From assembly GCA_965221575.1 (NCBI GenBank), contig CBDCSM010000013.1:558001-622000 (forward strand): 64,000 bases of DNA. The letters run 5' to 3'. Positions 26,377 to 34,596 of this stretch are shown piece by piece. The notes beneath the pieces were generated by a model. The model did not search any database. It saw nothing but the letters and a program-made list of their open reading frames with translations, and was not told the origin of the DNA. This DNA comes from JAPPHA01 sp965221575. Lineage in GTDB: Bacteria; Pseudomonadota; Alphaproteobacteria; Rhodobacterales; Rhodobacteraceae. The position numbers were made by a program, and so were the translations under genes. Numbering within the stretch: position 1 is the first letter of the stretch; each line of letters starts with the position of its first letter.

Positions 26377-26679
26377 TGGTGCGGGCGGGGGGACTTGAAC
26401 CCCCACTTCCTGTCGGAAAACGGATTTTCGTACCGCTACAGGTTTCCCTGCCGCCCAGTTCAGGGCGTTTGACGGTCTGGACTATCCCTTCACCGTAGCC
26501 GTAGCCCCAGGTGCCGCCCGTCTAGTCTCTACACCTGCCCGTTGCCGGGATTGGCTCGGGATCAGCATCGGCCGTACCGGAAGCCTTCCCCGAATTTGAG
26601 CGGTTCTACTCCCCGGGTTTCCCCGGGGGCACCCAAGATGTCTCAAGTCCGTTGCGTCTACCTATTCCGCCACGCCCGC
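26377..26679 (-). tRNA. tRNA-Leu(UAA), interrupted by a group I intron
   Basis: Exons total 87 bases and fold as a class II tRNA. The 5' exon (26645-26679) has acceptor GCGGGCG, the D-arm and the 5' half of the anticodon stem ACGGA, ending CTT at base 34. The 3' exon (26377-26428) resumes with AAAA, then stem TCCGT, a variable arm TTCC-GACA-GGAA, T-arm GGGGG-TTCAAGT-CCCCC, acceptor CGCCCGC, discriminator A and an encoded CCA. The spliced loop CTTAAAA gives anticodon UAA (Leu). The insertion falls between bases 34 and 35, the classic cyanobacterial/plastid tRNA-Leu(UAA) intron site. Confidence 0.95.
26429..26644 (-). ncRNA. Group I self-splicing intron in tRNA-Leu(UAA)
   Basis: A 216-base intron. 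The conserved core is present: the R element with AGAGACTAGACGG (about 26518-26530) and the S element with GGATAGTCC (26479-26487), whose GACTA/TAGTC pairing makes P7 and the guanosine site. The last intron base is G and the 5' exon ends in U. The internal guide GAGT pairs with exon ACUU, including the U.G wobble at the splice site. P1 is extended by a CCCCGGG-GAAA-CCCGGGG hairpin; near the 3' end CAGG-GAAA-CCTG makes another GAAA-capped helix. There is no homing endonuclease. Core wording is close to the cyanobacterial IC3 tRNA-Leu intron. Confidence 0.93.
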
Positions 26680-26807
26680 ATGTCCCTCCAACCGAGGTTT
26701 CCAGAACGGCCCTTCATTAAGATAGAATCCCATCAATGTCGAAGGCGTTTGGCCTGCCACAGCACTTCTCTTCGCTGCAACAGCAGGGAATTCGCGAAAA
26801 CTGACGA

Positions 26808-27230
26808 TCACCCCGAATATTTTGCCCGCATGTCGGCTACCGACCGGCCCACCAGTTCGGTCAGAACCTCGAAGTCGACATTGGCCAGTCGTGTCAGGTA
26901 AAGGCAGGATACCGAATGCCGGTGGTTGCCCAAGGAAGCCATCAGGTCACTGTACGCCGAAAACCCGGGCATGATGTAAACGACAAGGGCAGATTTTCGC
27001 GGCGAGAACCCGGTGAGCATGAAGGTGTGTTCCGAACGATCGGACCGCCTGTACGTGTAACGGCCAAATCCGACGATGCTCGTACCCCACATCCTGGGCT
27101 TCTCACCCGTCACCCTTTCCATCATGTGTAGCACTGCCCACGCATCTTCCCTGCGCCGGGCGTTTTCGACGGAATTCAGGAACTCGCCGACATCGCCGTC
27201 ATTCTCGACAGTCTTCATGCTTTTCGCCAC
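26808..27230 (-). CDS. DUF1801 domain protein
   Basis: A 140-residue protein from a GTG at 27230 that has GGAGG five bases upstream; longer in-frame starts lack such a site. From FLNSVENARRREDAWAVLHM to the end it reads as a DUF1801 (YdhG-like) domain: WGTSIVGFGRYTY near residue 47, FMLTGFSPRKSALVVYIMPGF near 69 and SCLYLTRLANVDFEVLTELV near 108. The function of this small domain is not established. It lies between the tRNA-Leu gene and the GIY-YIG-like gene on the same strand, in a stretch of accessory-looking genes. Confidence 0.82.
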   Translation of the reverse strand: MAKSMKTVENDGDVGEFLNSVENARRREDAWAVLHMMERVTGEKPRMWGTSIVGFGRYTYRRSDRSEHTFMLTGFSPRKSALVVYIMPGFSAYSDLMASLGNHRHSVSCLYLTRLANVDFEVLTELVGRSVADMRAKYSG

Positions 27231-27660
27231 GATTTCCTCCCGTTTCCGTTCACTGTTGCCACCGAGCAAAAAACTGACACTGATTTGCGGGTTTCGCAAT
27301 CGCGGCAACCCTGCACCCGCGATCTTGATCAAAACAGAATTGCGTGTGGATGGCCACCACTCGGATGCAGCAGATGCGACGACCGGTGCTAAAAATTTTT
27401 GGAGCTTCATTTCGGGATGCACTCAGGCGCATGGGCCATCGCACGGAGTCTTGGAAGAGCGATCCGGACTCTGCGGAAACTTTTTTTGCGATATTCAGCG
27501 TCACTGCAGAAAGAACTGCCTTCTCAAAGCGCGGAGGGTGGCGACTGTCATCGAGGTTAGAACGAAGGGCCGGTTCAGGCGTCCTAAAGGAAAGAACACA
27601 TCATGACCGGAGTTTGCCAATCGCACTGAATGTGTGTGCAGGGAACGCCTTGGCCAAGTT
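27231..27660. other. Gene-free interval in the small accessory region
   Basis: About 430 bases, noticeably AT-richer in places (for example CTAAAAATTTTT near 27390 and a run of seven T near 27481). I see no supported gene; the plus-strand frame through here has no ribosome binding site or motif. The promoter of the DUF1801 gene should lie in the first 100 bases. Confidence 0.4.
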
Positions 27661-28380
27661 CTATTTCGGAACCGACTCTCGTGAAGTAATCACGCTGCGG
27701 ACAAGACCGCCCATGATTTCCAAGAATTGAGGATGAACATTCTCGTCGACATGGTTGTTGTTCCAAAGACCGGATCGCCTTACGCGTTCGCGTTTGGAGT
27801 GGCGCCCGAGCCAATCAACCGATGGCGCATCAATCGGGTCGTCGGCATAGCCACTCAGGAGAGCGATTGAGTTCCGCTCGATAAAACCGCGCAGGCTATT
27901 TGGGCCGGGTGTATCCTCAATTGCCAGGAACAGAACCTCCATATCTCCGATATACTGGCTGACCATACATTCAAGCGGGCGTTCCGCATCACGAACCTGT
28001 CGCGATGCGCTTGGCTTGTCCCCCCATGTTGAAATTTCGAGACTCGGTGACTGTGCCATCAGCGCATCGCCAATCAGCTTTCTGAAGACAGAACCACGAT
28101 GATTGCCGCCTGGGGGTCTGAGGGTGCCGCGGTGCTGACGCAACCGTCCCCAAAGCGTCGTACCTGAACCCCGGTTCAGTGCATGCGTGCCTACACGTAC
28201 GATTCGCGTTCCCTCTCCACTCCCCGAGCGCACCTCACCAGCTTCGCAGAAAAAGTAAACGCCGCGGTTTGGCCATTGCATGCGTCCTGTCGCCGCCGCA
28301 AGACATCGCCGACCACCGACATGGCGCTCAAGCTCGTCCATGAAACTGTAAAATATGCGCGTGGCTTCAAGTCGGTCCAT
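27661..28380 (-). CDS. Hypothetical protein with GIY-YIG-like N-terminal region
   Basis: A 239-residue protein. The segment from about residue 39 reads GVYFFCEAGEV, then RIVRVGTHAL near 60 and LWGRLRQHRG near 76. This order (G-V-Y-F-F, then R-V-G-T, then L-x-x-R-L-x-x-H) resembles the GIY-YIG nuclease core with its first two strands and the Arg helix. A possible catalytic Glu further on is not certain. The C-terminal part ends with WNNNHVDENVHPQFLEIM, which I do not recognise. Its start overlaps the upstream DUF6884-like gene by 14 bases, so the two are translationally coupled. Nuclease activity is a guess. Confidence 0.6.
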   Translation of the reverse strand: MDRLEATRIFYSFMDELERHVGGRRCLAAATGRMQWPNRGVYFFCEAGEVRSGSGEGTRIVRVGTHALNRGSGTTLWGRLRQHRGTLRPPGGNHRGSVFRKLIGDALMAQSPSLEISTWGDKPSASRQVRDAERPLECMVSQYIGDMEVLFLAIEDTPGPNSLRGFIERNSIALLSGYADDPIDAPSVDWLGRHSKRERVRRSGLWNNNHVDENVHPQFLEIMGGLVRSVITSRESVPK

Positions 28381-28789
28381 GCTTCAGCCATCTCAATTGC
28401 TCGCCAATCCTGAGTCTTTCCATCGGCACCATGACCGACGAAAATCTGCGGCGGAGATACTCTTCCAGGAACTCTCGATAATGTTTCCCCGCAAAGATCA
28501 CGACCTCATCGACGCTCGGAAGTGCTTCCTCCATCTGAGCTATGACCCTTTCCGCCCATCGTCGCCGGTCGGCGACACCCATTGAGTTCAGGGTTACATC
28601 GTAAGGCGCGATAACCGTATCCGGATGAAGGAGACCAAATTTCGCGGACAAGATGTACCACGGCACCCCCTCTCTCGTTATCCGGTCACGTGCGCTGACA
28701 AACCAGGTCGACAAATAGAGATCCTTCGCGGATTTAGAGTACGCTCTTTTCTTGGCGACACAGGAAACCAGGTAAATGCGATCAGCCAT
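28367..28789 (-). CDS. DUF6884-like protein
   Basis: A 140-residue protein from the ATG at 28789 (MADRIYLVSCVAKKR). The order YLVSCVAKKR, then AKDLYLSTWF, then WYILSAKFGLLHPDTVIAPYD is characteristic of the DUF6884 group, a relative of YaaA-like proteins in which the Cys/Lys-rich start and the SAKFGLL motif are conserved. VVIFAGKHYREFL follows near residue 100. The biochemical role is unknown to me. It is the first gene of a two-gene unit with the GIY-YIG-like gene (14-base overlap). Such pairs occur in variable genome regions, so a mobile or defence link is possible but unproven. Confidence 0.68.
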   Translation of the reverse strand: MADRIYLVSCVAKKRAYSKSAKDLYLSTWFVSARDRITREGVPWYILSAKFGLLHPDTVIAPYDVTLNSMGVADRRRWAERVIAQMEEALPSVDEVVIFAGKHYREFLEEYLRRRFSSVMVPMERLRIGEQLRWLKHGPT

Positions 28790-28923
28790 TTGAATTCCAT
28801 TTCCCGCCTGGCGGTCCGTCTTTCCAGTTCCCAAGTTAGAACACGACCATGCATCTTTCCCTCGCCTTATCGTCGATGACAGAACGCGTGAAAGACAACG
28901 CGAAAATAGTTCGAACTGTCGGA

Positions 28924-29523
28924 CTAAAGGACTTTCCGTGCGTGGAGCGCGGTGCTTATGGTGCCGTCGTCCAGGTAATTCAGTTCCCCGCCCATCGGAA
29001 CTCCCCTGGCAAGCGACGTGACCTGGACGTCCGTGTTCTCGAGCTCATCGGCGATGTAATGTGCTGTCGTCTGGCCTTCTACTGTAGAACCCAATGCCAG
29101 GATGACCTCGGTGACGTTCGTCTCGGAGACACGCTGCAGCAAACCCGGTATCCTCAGTTCGTCCGGACCTGCCCCGTCCAGGATCGACAACACGCCGCCC
29201 AGCACATGATAGCGCCCGCGATAGGCCGAGGTCCGCTCGATCGCCCAGAGATCAGGCACGTCTTCGACGACGCAGACCTGGCCGTTGGCCCGCTTGGGGT
29301 TGGAACAGATGTCACACGGCGTCGCCGTCCCGATGTTGCCGCAGATCTCGCAAAATCGGACGTGCTGCGCGACCCGATCCATGGCGGCCGCTAGCGGATT
29401 CAGCAACTGTGTCCGTTTTTTCAGGAGGTGGAGAACCGCGCGCGGCGCTGACCTCGGCCCAAGCCCCGGCAGCTTCGCCATGAGTTGAATCAAGGTCTCG
29501 AGTTCCTGGTCCCTGCCCTCCAC
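28924..29523 (-). CDS. recR: Recombination mediator protein RecR
   Basis: RecR works with RecO (and RecF) to load RecA on gapped DNA. The 199-residue chain has the helix-hairpin-helix KLPGLGPRSAPRAVLHLL near residue 17, the zinc finger CEICGN...CDICSN at 58-75, and the Toprim domain starting VCVVEDVPDLWAIERT near 83 and including LGGVLSILDGAGPDELRI. GTG start. It lies 39 bases after ybaB in the usual dnaX-ybaB-recR order, so all three are likely cotranscribed. Confidence 0.96.
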   Translation of the reverse strand: MEGRDQELETLIQLMAKLPGLGPRSAPRAVLHLLKKRTQLLNPLAAAMDRVAQHVRFCEICGNIGTATPCDICSNPKRANGQVCVVEDVPDLWAIERTSAYRGRYHVLGGVLSILDGAGPDELRIPGLLQRVSETNVTEVILALGSTVEGQTTAHYIADELENTDVQVTSLARGVPMGGELNYLDDGTISTALHARKVL

Positions 29524-29562
29524 CGCAATTCTCCTGTCAAGCGGAGCAAAAGATCGAAGTGA

Positions 29563-29907
29563 TCACATCTGTCCCTTCATCCACGGCGGCAATTCCTGTC
29601 CACCCATCAACTTCATCATCTCGTTTCGGCTCTTCTCGTTGGCCTTGCTCACCCCGTCACCAACGGCGGCGACGATCAGATCTTCAACCACGACCTTGTC
29701 TTCCGCCTTGAAAATGTCCGGATCGATCTCAAGGCCGACAAGTGCCCCGCGTCCGTTGACCCGCGCCTTGACCAACCCGGCTCCGGCCTCTCCGATCACC
29801 TCGGTTTTTTCCATGGATTCCTTGGCGGCCTCCATCCTGGATTGCAGCTCCTCCGCCGACTTCATCAGGTTGGCCATGCCACCAAGATTCATGAAATCCT
29901 TGAACAT
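29563..29907 (-). CDS. ybaB: YbaB/EbfC family nucleoid-associated protein
   Basis: A 114-residue DNA-binding protein that dimerises as a tweezer. Typical pattern: MFKDFMNLGGMANLMKSAEELQ, an alpha-helical start, then VIGEAGAGLVKARVNGRGALVGLEIDPDIF and a helical C-terminus ending MMKLMGGQELPPWMKGQM. Almost always found between dnaX and recR, as here: 12 bases after dnaX. The start has an AAGGAAAG ribosome binding site. It coats DNA nonspecifically and may affect expression or repair. Confidence 0.95.
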   Translation of the reverse strand: MFKDFMNLGGMANLMKSAEELQSRMEAAKESMEKTEVIGEAGAGLVKARVNGRGALVGLEIDPDIFKAEDKVVVEDLIVAAVGDGVSKANEKSRNEMMKLMGGQELPPWMKGQM

Positions 29908-29919
29908 GAGCTCTTTCCT

Positions 29920-31704
29920 TCACACTTGTTGCGCGCGCGCATTTGTCGACGCCTTGTCCGGATGCCCGGCGGACGAGTCAACCTTCTTTAATCGACTCCG
30001 GACGCGCGATCCGGCGGCGTCGACCGAGACGATCCGCGCCTCGGGAAACTCCCGGATTATGTCTTGGACGATCGGGTTCATCGCTGCCTGGTCGTGAAGT
30101 TCCCGTTCGCGCGTAGCACGAATCTCCCCGACCGTCGGACCGCCGCCCTTTGCAAGAACAACATTCCAGCGTTCGCTCGTCAGTTCACCGAGTTCCCGGG
30201 CAAGACGCGCAGGCAAATCGGGACGCGCATCGGCATCCAGTTCAATCTCGACCAGCCCCTTCTGGAATTTGACCGGGCGAACGAATTTCTCGATTTCGAG
30301 CGCGAGTTCCATGTTCCGTGTCCGGTCAAGGATCAGATCAACGACTTCGGACAAGTCCTGAAGGTGTTCAGGCACAGGCAATGTCCCGGTCGCCACTGCC
30401 GGATGGCTATCGGAAGATTCCGCGACCGGGACGTGAACCGTGGTCACGTTGTCGTTGCCACTCTCGGCACGAACTCCCTCCGGCCTATTGGCAGTATCCC
30501 TGGTTGGCATAACCGGTGCCGGCTGATCCTGCCTGGCCGCCTCCCCCCTTAACTTGCGGATCACGTCCTCCGGCGTCGGCAGGTCGGCGGCGTGCGTCAT
30601 CCGAATGATAGCCATCTCGGTGGCCATTCGCGGGTTTGGCGCGGCCGAAACTTCGTTCAGGGCCTTCAGAAGCATTTGCCACATTCGTGTCAGGACGCGG
30701 AGAGACAGCTTGCCCGCCGCCGCCTTGCCCCGGTCCCGAACATCGGGAGACACCGACGGATCGTTCGACGCATCAGGCGTGATCTTGACGACCGATATCC
30801 AGTGAACGACTTCCGCCAGTTCCCTGAGAATGGCGAACGGGTCAGCGCCATCCGTGTACTGTTCACTCACCTCGACCAGCGCATTCGCGGCGTCGCCGCG
30901 AACGACATGGTCAAAGAGGTCCATGGCGCGGGACCTGTCGGCAAGCCCCAGGATCGTGCGGACTTCCGCCGAGGTCACCTGCCCTGTCCTCCGCGAAATC
31001 ACCTGGTCAAGAATTGACTGGGCATCGCGCACGGATCCCTCCGCGGCTCTCGTGATCAATGCGAGGGCGTCGTCGGCAACGTCGGCTCCTTCCTTCTCGG
31101 AAATCCATTTCAGGTGGGCGGTCATGACGTCTGGCTCGACTCTTCTGAGATCGTAGCGCTGGCACCGAGACATGACGGTGACCGGGACCTTCCTGATCTC
31201 GGTCGTCGCGAAGATGAACTTGACGTGATCCGGCGGCTCTTCCAGGGTTTTCAACAACGCGTTGAAGGCAGCTACGGACATCATGTGGATTTCGTCGATT
31301 ATGTAGACCTTGTAGCGTGCCGAGGTCGGCCGGAACTGGACAGACTCGATGATCGACCTGACATCCGCAACTCCCGTGCGGCTAGCAGCGTCGACTTCGA
31401 TGACGTCCATGTGACGGCTTTCAGCGATTGATCTGCACGGATCGCATTGCCCGCACGGTTCGACGGTCGGGCTGCCTTTTTCGTCCGGGCCGACACAGTT
31501 CAGTCCTTTTGCAATGATTCGGGCGATCGTTGTCTTGCCTACGCCGCGGACACCGGTCATCAGGAAGGCATGAGCGATACGATCGGACTCGAACGCGTTC
31601 CGGATGGTCTCGACGGCCGCGTCCTGCCCGATCAGGTCCGAGAGCTTTTGCGGCCGGTAAACACGTGCCAGGACACGGTAACCATGATCGGAACTGGTTT
31701 TCAT
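29920..31704 (-). CDS. dnaX: DNA polymerase III subunits gamma/tau
   Basis: Clamp-loader ATPase of the replicative polymerase. The ATG at 31704 has GGAGG just upstream and gives 594 residues, starting MKTSSDHGYRVLARVYRPQKL; a longer form with 16 extra residues is less likely. Motifs: Walker A GVRGVGKTT near residue 52, zinc-binding CGQCDPC near 84, Walker B YIIDEIHMMS near 135, and the SRC sensor VMSRCQRYDLRR. The C-terminal third is variable, as in tau. I did not find an obvious frameshift signal for gamma. Confidence 0.95.
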   Translation of the reverse strand: MKTSSDHGYRVLARVYRPQKLSDLIGQDAAVETIRNAFESDRIAHAFLMTGVRGVGKTTIARIIAKGLNCVGPDEKGSPTVEPCGQCDPCRSIAESRHMDVIEVDAASRTGVADVRSIIESVQFRPTSARYKVYIIDEIHMMSVAAFNALLKTLEEPPDHVKFIFATTEIRKVPVTVMSRCQRYDLRRVEPDVMTAHLKWISEKEGADVADDALALITRAAEGSVRDAQSILDQVISRRTGQVTSAEVRTILGLADRSRAMDLFDHVVRGDAANALVEVSEQYTDGADPFAILRELAEVVHWISVVKITPDASNDPSVSPDVRDRGKAAAGKLSLRVLTRMWQMLLKALNEVSAAPNPRMATEMAIIRMTHAADLPTPEDVIRKLRGEAARQDQPAPVMPTRDTANRPEGVRAESGNDNVTTVHVPVAESSDSHPAVATGTLPVPEHLQDLSEVVDLILDRTRNMELALEIEKFVRPVKFQKGLVEIELDADARPDLPARLARELGELTSERWNVVLAKGGGPTVGEIRATRERELHDQAAMNPIVQDIIREFPEARIVSVDAAGSRVRSRLKKVDSSAGHPDKASTNARAQQV

Positions 31705-31861
31705 TGACCTCCGGTCTTCCCTCAGCCAATCCAGAGCAAGACTCTGACCCAATCTTCGCCGCAGGCAGGGAACACTTCCGGCCTGATCCCCGAACCGCAG
31801 GAGGAATCAGTCACCCGTATCACATCGGGTCCGCATCCGCCCGACGATCGCCAGGAAGGGT

Positions 31862-31954
31862 GAGAGGTTGGCACGTGGCCCAAGCGGAACTCGTTACGGC
31901 TGCTTCCTTCCGGACCTGACCGGGTTGGCGAGGCACTTGCCCACACAACCTCTC
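31862..31954 (-). ncRNA. ffs: Signal recognition particle RNA (small bacterial, 4.5S type)
   Basis: On the minus strand the conserved SRP core is read as GGTCAGGTCCGGAAGGAAGCAGCC, i.e. the Ffh-binding internal loops and the GGAA tetraloop of helix 8. The ends pair (GAGAGGTTG with CAACCTCTC), giving a 93-base hairpin of the expected size. It lies between dnaX and nudC, a position seen in other alphaproteobacteria. It forms the SRP with Ffh and targets membrane proteins. Confidence 0.95.
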
Positions 31955-32032
31955 GGACAAGATGACTAGAGGCTTGCGGGAGCCAAGGCAAGAACCAATA
32001 CTGGGGGCCGATCATTCAGGAGTTGTCAGCCA

Positions 32033-33016
32033 ATGGAAGTCTCGACCGCGCCGGCATTTACCGGTGGCCTCCTGCCGAGAAACGACGCCTTGAGAAACGA
32101 CCACGATGCGGTCGCCGCCTCGTGGTCCAACGGTCAAGCCAGGGCGACCCCGATCTGGCGCTCGCGAAACCTCCTTGAACTGGATCCCGCAGGCGAACAT
32201 GCGCGCCTGGTCTGGCTTCCCACCGGCCACCTGATTTTCGAAGGCCCCACCGAACATCCGATTCTGGTCGGCCAAGTCGACGCCACGTGCCATTTCTCCG
32301 TAGACATTTCCGCCCGAGAAGATCTTTCCCCCCGTGCCCCGGACGCTGCCGACTCTCGTTACCCGATCGACGCGGGCGTGTTCGGCCACGGGTCCCTGGA
32401 TGCCAATCACAGGTTCACCGATCTTCGGTCCGCGATGTGCCTTCTCGAGAGTTTCGATGCGGAAGCCGCCGCGGTCTCACGCGCTCTTTCGAGCTGGCAC
32501 CGTTCACACAGTTTCTGTTCCGCCTGCGGCAAGCCCAGTACGCCTGCTGCAGCTGGATGGCAGCGCATATGTGCCAGCTGCAAGCGAATTCACTTTCCGA
32601 GAACCGACCCCGTTGTCATCATGCTCGTCACCCGTGGCAACAGCCTGCTGATCGGTCGCTCACCGCAATGGCCGCAAAAAATGTACTCGCTTCTTGCCGG
32701 TTACATGGAACCCGGCGAGACGATCGAGCAAGCGGTACGACGGGAATCCTGCGAGGAAGCGGGCGTGCATGTGGGTCGTGTCCGCTATCTCGCGTCACAA
32801 CCCTGGCCTTTTCCGGCGTCGCTCATGATTGGGTGTTGGGGAGAAGCGCTCACGTCAGAAATCACGGTCGATCCGGCAGAGCTGGCAGACGCGCGATGGA
32901 TCAGCCGCGAAGAACTGGTCCTGGTCTTCGATGGTCAATCGGGCGTGATCTCCCCTCCACGACCGGGCTCAATCGCTCAATTCCTCATGCTCCAGTGGCT
33001 GTCGGGGCATATCTGA
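32033..33016 (+). CDS. nudC: NAD(+) diphosphatase / NAD-cap hydrolase NudC
   Basis: A 327-residue Nudix enzyme that splits NADH or removes NAD caps from RNA. The middle has a four-cysteine zinc ribbon (CSACGKP...CASCKR) near residue 163. The Nudix box follows: GYMEPGETIEQAVRRESCEEAG, which fits G-x5-E-x7-R-E-U-x-E-E-x-G. The NudC-specific SQPWPFPASLMIG near 258 is also present. It is divergent from ffs/dnaX and convergent with pheA. Confidence 0.94.
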   Translation: MEVSTAPAFTGGLLPRNDALRNDHDAVAASWSNGQARATPIWRSRNLLELDPAGEHARLVWLPTGHLIFEGPTEHPILVGQVDATCHFSVDISAREDLSPRAPDAADSRYPIDAGVFGHGSLDANHRFTDLRSAMCLLESFDAEAAAVSRALSSWHRSHSFCSACGKPSTPAAAGWQRICASCKRIHFPRTDPVVIMLVTRGNSLLIGRSPQWPQKMYSLLAGYMEPGETIEQAVRRESCEEAGVHVGRVRYLASQPWPFPASLMIGCWGEALTSEITVDPAELADARWISREELVLVFDGQSGVISPPRPGSIAQFLMLQWLSGHI

Positions 33017-33094
33017 ATCGCACGTTCAGCCGCACGCGGGCGAGAACGGGCCAATTCCTGGACCCGATCTCCAACGCATGGCGGCAAGGAAAGC

Positions 33095-33940
33095 CTACCT
33101 GCGCAGCTCAATCGGGTAGACGCCAAGCACCTTCATGTGCGAGGTGAAGTATTTCAATTCCTCAAGCGCACGGGCGAGTCGCGGATCTTCCGGATGTCCG
33201 ACCACGTCGGCATAGAACTGGGTCGCCGTGAAGGACCCGTCGATCATGTAGCTTTCAAGCTTGACCATGTTGACCCCGTTTGTCGCGAACCCCCCGAGCG
33301 CCTTGTAAAGAGCTGCCGGAAGATTTCGGACAGTAAAGACGAAGGTCGTCAAAACGGTGCCATCTTCCGGTGCTCCTTGATAGGGTTCACGCGCCATCAG
33401 AAGAAAACGGGTCGTGTTGTGTTCGCGGTCCTCGACGTTTCTGACGAGAATGTCGAGCCCGTAGATTTCCGCGGCGAGGTCTGAAGCGAGCGCCGCGGTT
33501 TCCCGGTTGTTCTCCGCCACGACAAGTTCGGCCGATCCGGCGGTGTCGGCGGCGGGGACCGGCTTTATGTCGTTTCGAATCAGAAAATCCCGACATTGTC
33601 CGAGAAGGACGCTGTGGCTGTACGCCATGCGGACATCGGACAGGCGGGAACCCTTGACGCCGAGCAGGTTGATATTGATCCGGAGAAAGTGCTCACCGAC
33701 AATGTGCAACCCCGATTCAGGAAGCAGCCGATGGATGTCGGCAACACGTCCATAGGTCGAGTTCTCAACCGGCAACATCGCGAGATCCGCCTTGTGATCG
33801 ACCACGGCCGCGATCGCCCCTTCAAAAGTGTTGCATCCGACGGCATCGACTCCCTCGCCCATCTCCAGGCAGGCCTTGTGGGAATACGCCCCGGGAACAC
33901 CCTGGTAGGCGATTGAATTCAGCTTTGGCATGTGCTCCAT
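33095..33940 (-). CDS. pheA: Prephenate dehydratase
   Basis: Converts prephenate to phenylpyruvate in phenylalanine synthesis. The ATG at 33940 has a GGAGGAGG site and gives 281 residues. The catalytic domain starts SIAYQGVPGAYSHKACLEM and has the ESTYGRV-like ENSTYGRVADIH and the catalytic Thr-Arg-Phe in NTTRFLLMA near residue 180. A C-terminal ACT regulatory domain (about 200-270) has VRNLPAALYKALGGFATNGVNMVKLES, with ESYM marking the Phe-binding site. No chorismate mutase domain, so a monofunctional enzyme. It is divergent from the cytochrome c gene. Confidence 0.94.
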   Translation of the reverse strand: MEHMPKLNSIAYQGVPGAYSHKACLEMGEGVDAVGCNTFEGAIAAVVDHKADLAMLPVENSTYGRVADIHRLLPESGLHIVGEHFLRININLLGVKGSRLSDVRMAYSHSVLLGQCRDFLIRNDIKPVPAADTAGSAELVVAENNRETAALASDLAAEIYGLDILVRNVEDREHNTTRFLLMAREPYQGAPEDGTVLTTFVFTVRNLPAALYKALGGFATNGVNMVKLESYMIDGSFTATQFYADVVGHPEDPRLARALEELKYFTSHMKVLGVYPIELRR

Positions 33941-34077
33941 GCGGCCTCCTCCAAAAACATACATGCGAACCAAGTTCGCGGTTTCTACTCCTTGCAAGCC
34001 ATGAGCGAAAGACGGTAGAAGACCGCTGCCGGAATCTCCGGATACGTCAAAGAACCACCGTCAAGGTATGTCTTGCC

Positions 34078-34596
34078 ATGGATACAATGGATCTGACAAA
34101 GATCTGCGGTGCCTTGTGCGGCTCGCTACTCTTCCTTTTGCTGGTCAACTGGGCCAGCGGGGCGATCTACGAACCTGGCGGTGGCCATGGCGAAGGCAGC
34201 CATGAAGCGGCGTACGTCATCGAGGTCGAGGAAGAAGAAACCGTCACCGCCGACGCGGACGGGCCGAATTTGCTCGAACTGATTGCGGCGGCCGATGTGG
34301 GACGTGGCAAGAGAGTGTTCACGAAGTGCAAGGCGTGCCACAAGCTTGAAGAAGGCGGAGTCAGTACTGGACCGCATTTGTACAATGTCATCGGCAGGCC
34401 GGTCGCAAGCGTTGGCGAATTCGCATACTCGGGAGCACTCCGGACGTTGAGCGGGGAATGGGGATACGAGGAACTCGACAAGTTCCTGACGAGACCGTCC
34501 GATTTTGTCCCGGGAACCAACATGAGTTTCGTGGGTCTCAAGAAACCCAAGGATCGGGCCAACGTTATCGCGTATCTTGAGAGCTTGAATCAGTAG
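34078..34596 (+). CDS. Membrane-anchored cytochrome c (c552/CycM type)
   Basis: A 172-residue cytochrome. An uncleaved N-terminal segment (KICGALCGSLLFLLLVNWASG, about 7-27) would anchor it in the inner membrane. An acidic linker (EVEEEE) follows, then one class I cytochrome c domain with heme motif CKACH near residue 97, and the axial Met in GTNMSF near 151. Anchored c-type cytochromes of this design carry electrons from the bc1 complex to terminal oxidases in alphaproteobacteria. ATG at 34078. A perfect hairpin GACGGC-TTCACT-GCCGTC follows the stop at 34618-34635 and may end transcription. Confidence 0.9.
   Translation: MDTMDLTKICGALCGSLLFLLLVNWASGAIYEPGGGHGEGSHEAAYVIEVEEEETVTADADGPNLLELIAAADVGRGKRVFTKCKACHKLEEGGVSTGPHLYNVIGRPVASVGEFAYSGALRTLSGEWGYEELDKFLTRPSDFVPGTNMSFVGLKKPKDRANVIAYLESLNQ

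Noticed and set aside
27344..27730. Plus-strand 128-codon frame in the small accessory region
   Set aside because: It has no ribosome binding site, overlaps the 3' end of the GIY-YIG-like gene, and shows no motif.
26377..28860. tRNA-Leu as an attachment site for an integrated element carrying the small genes
   Set aside because: The small genes lie on the 5' side of the tRNA, whereas integrases normally use the 3' end. No integrase and no duplicated tRNA end was seen.
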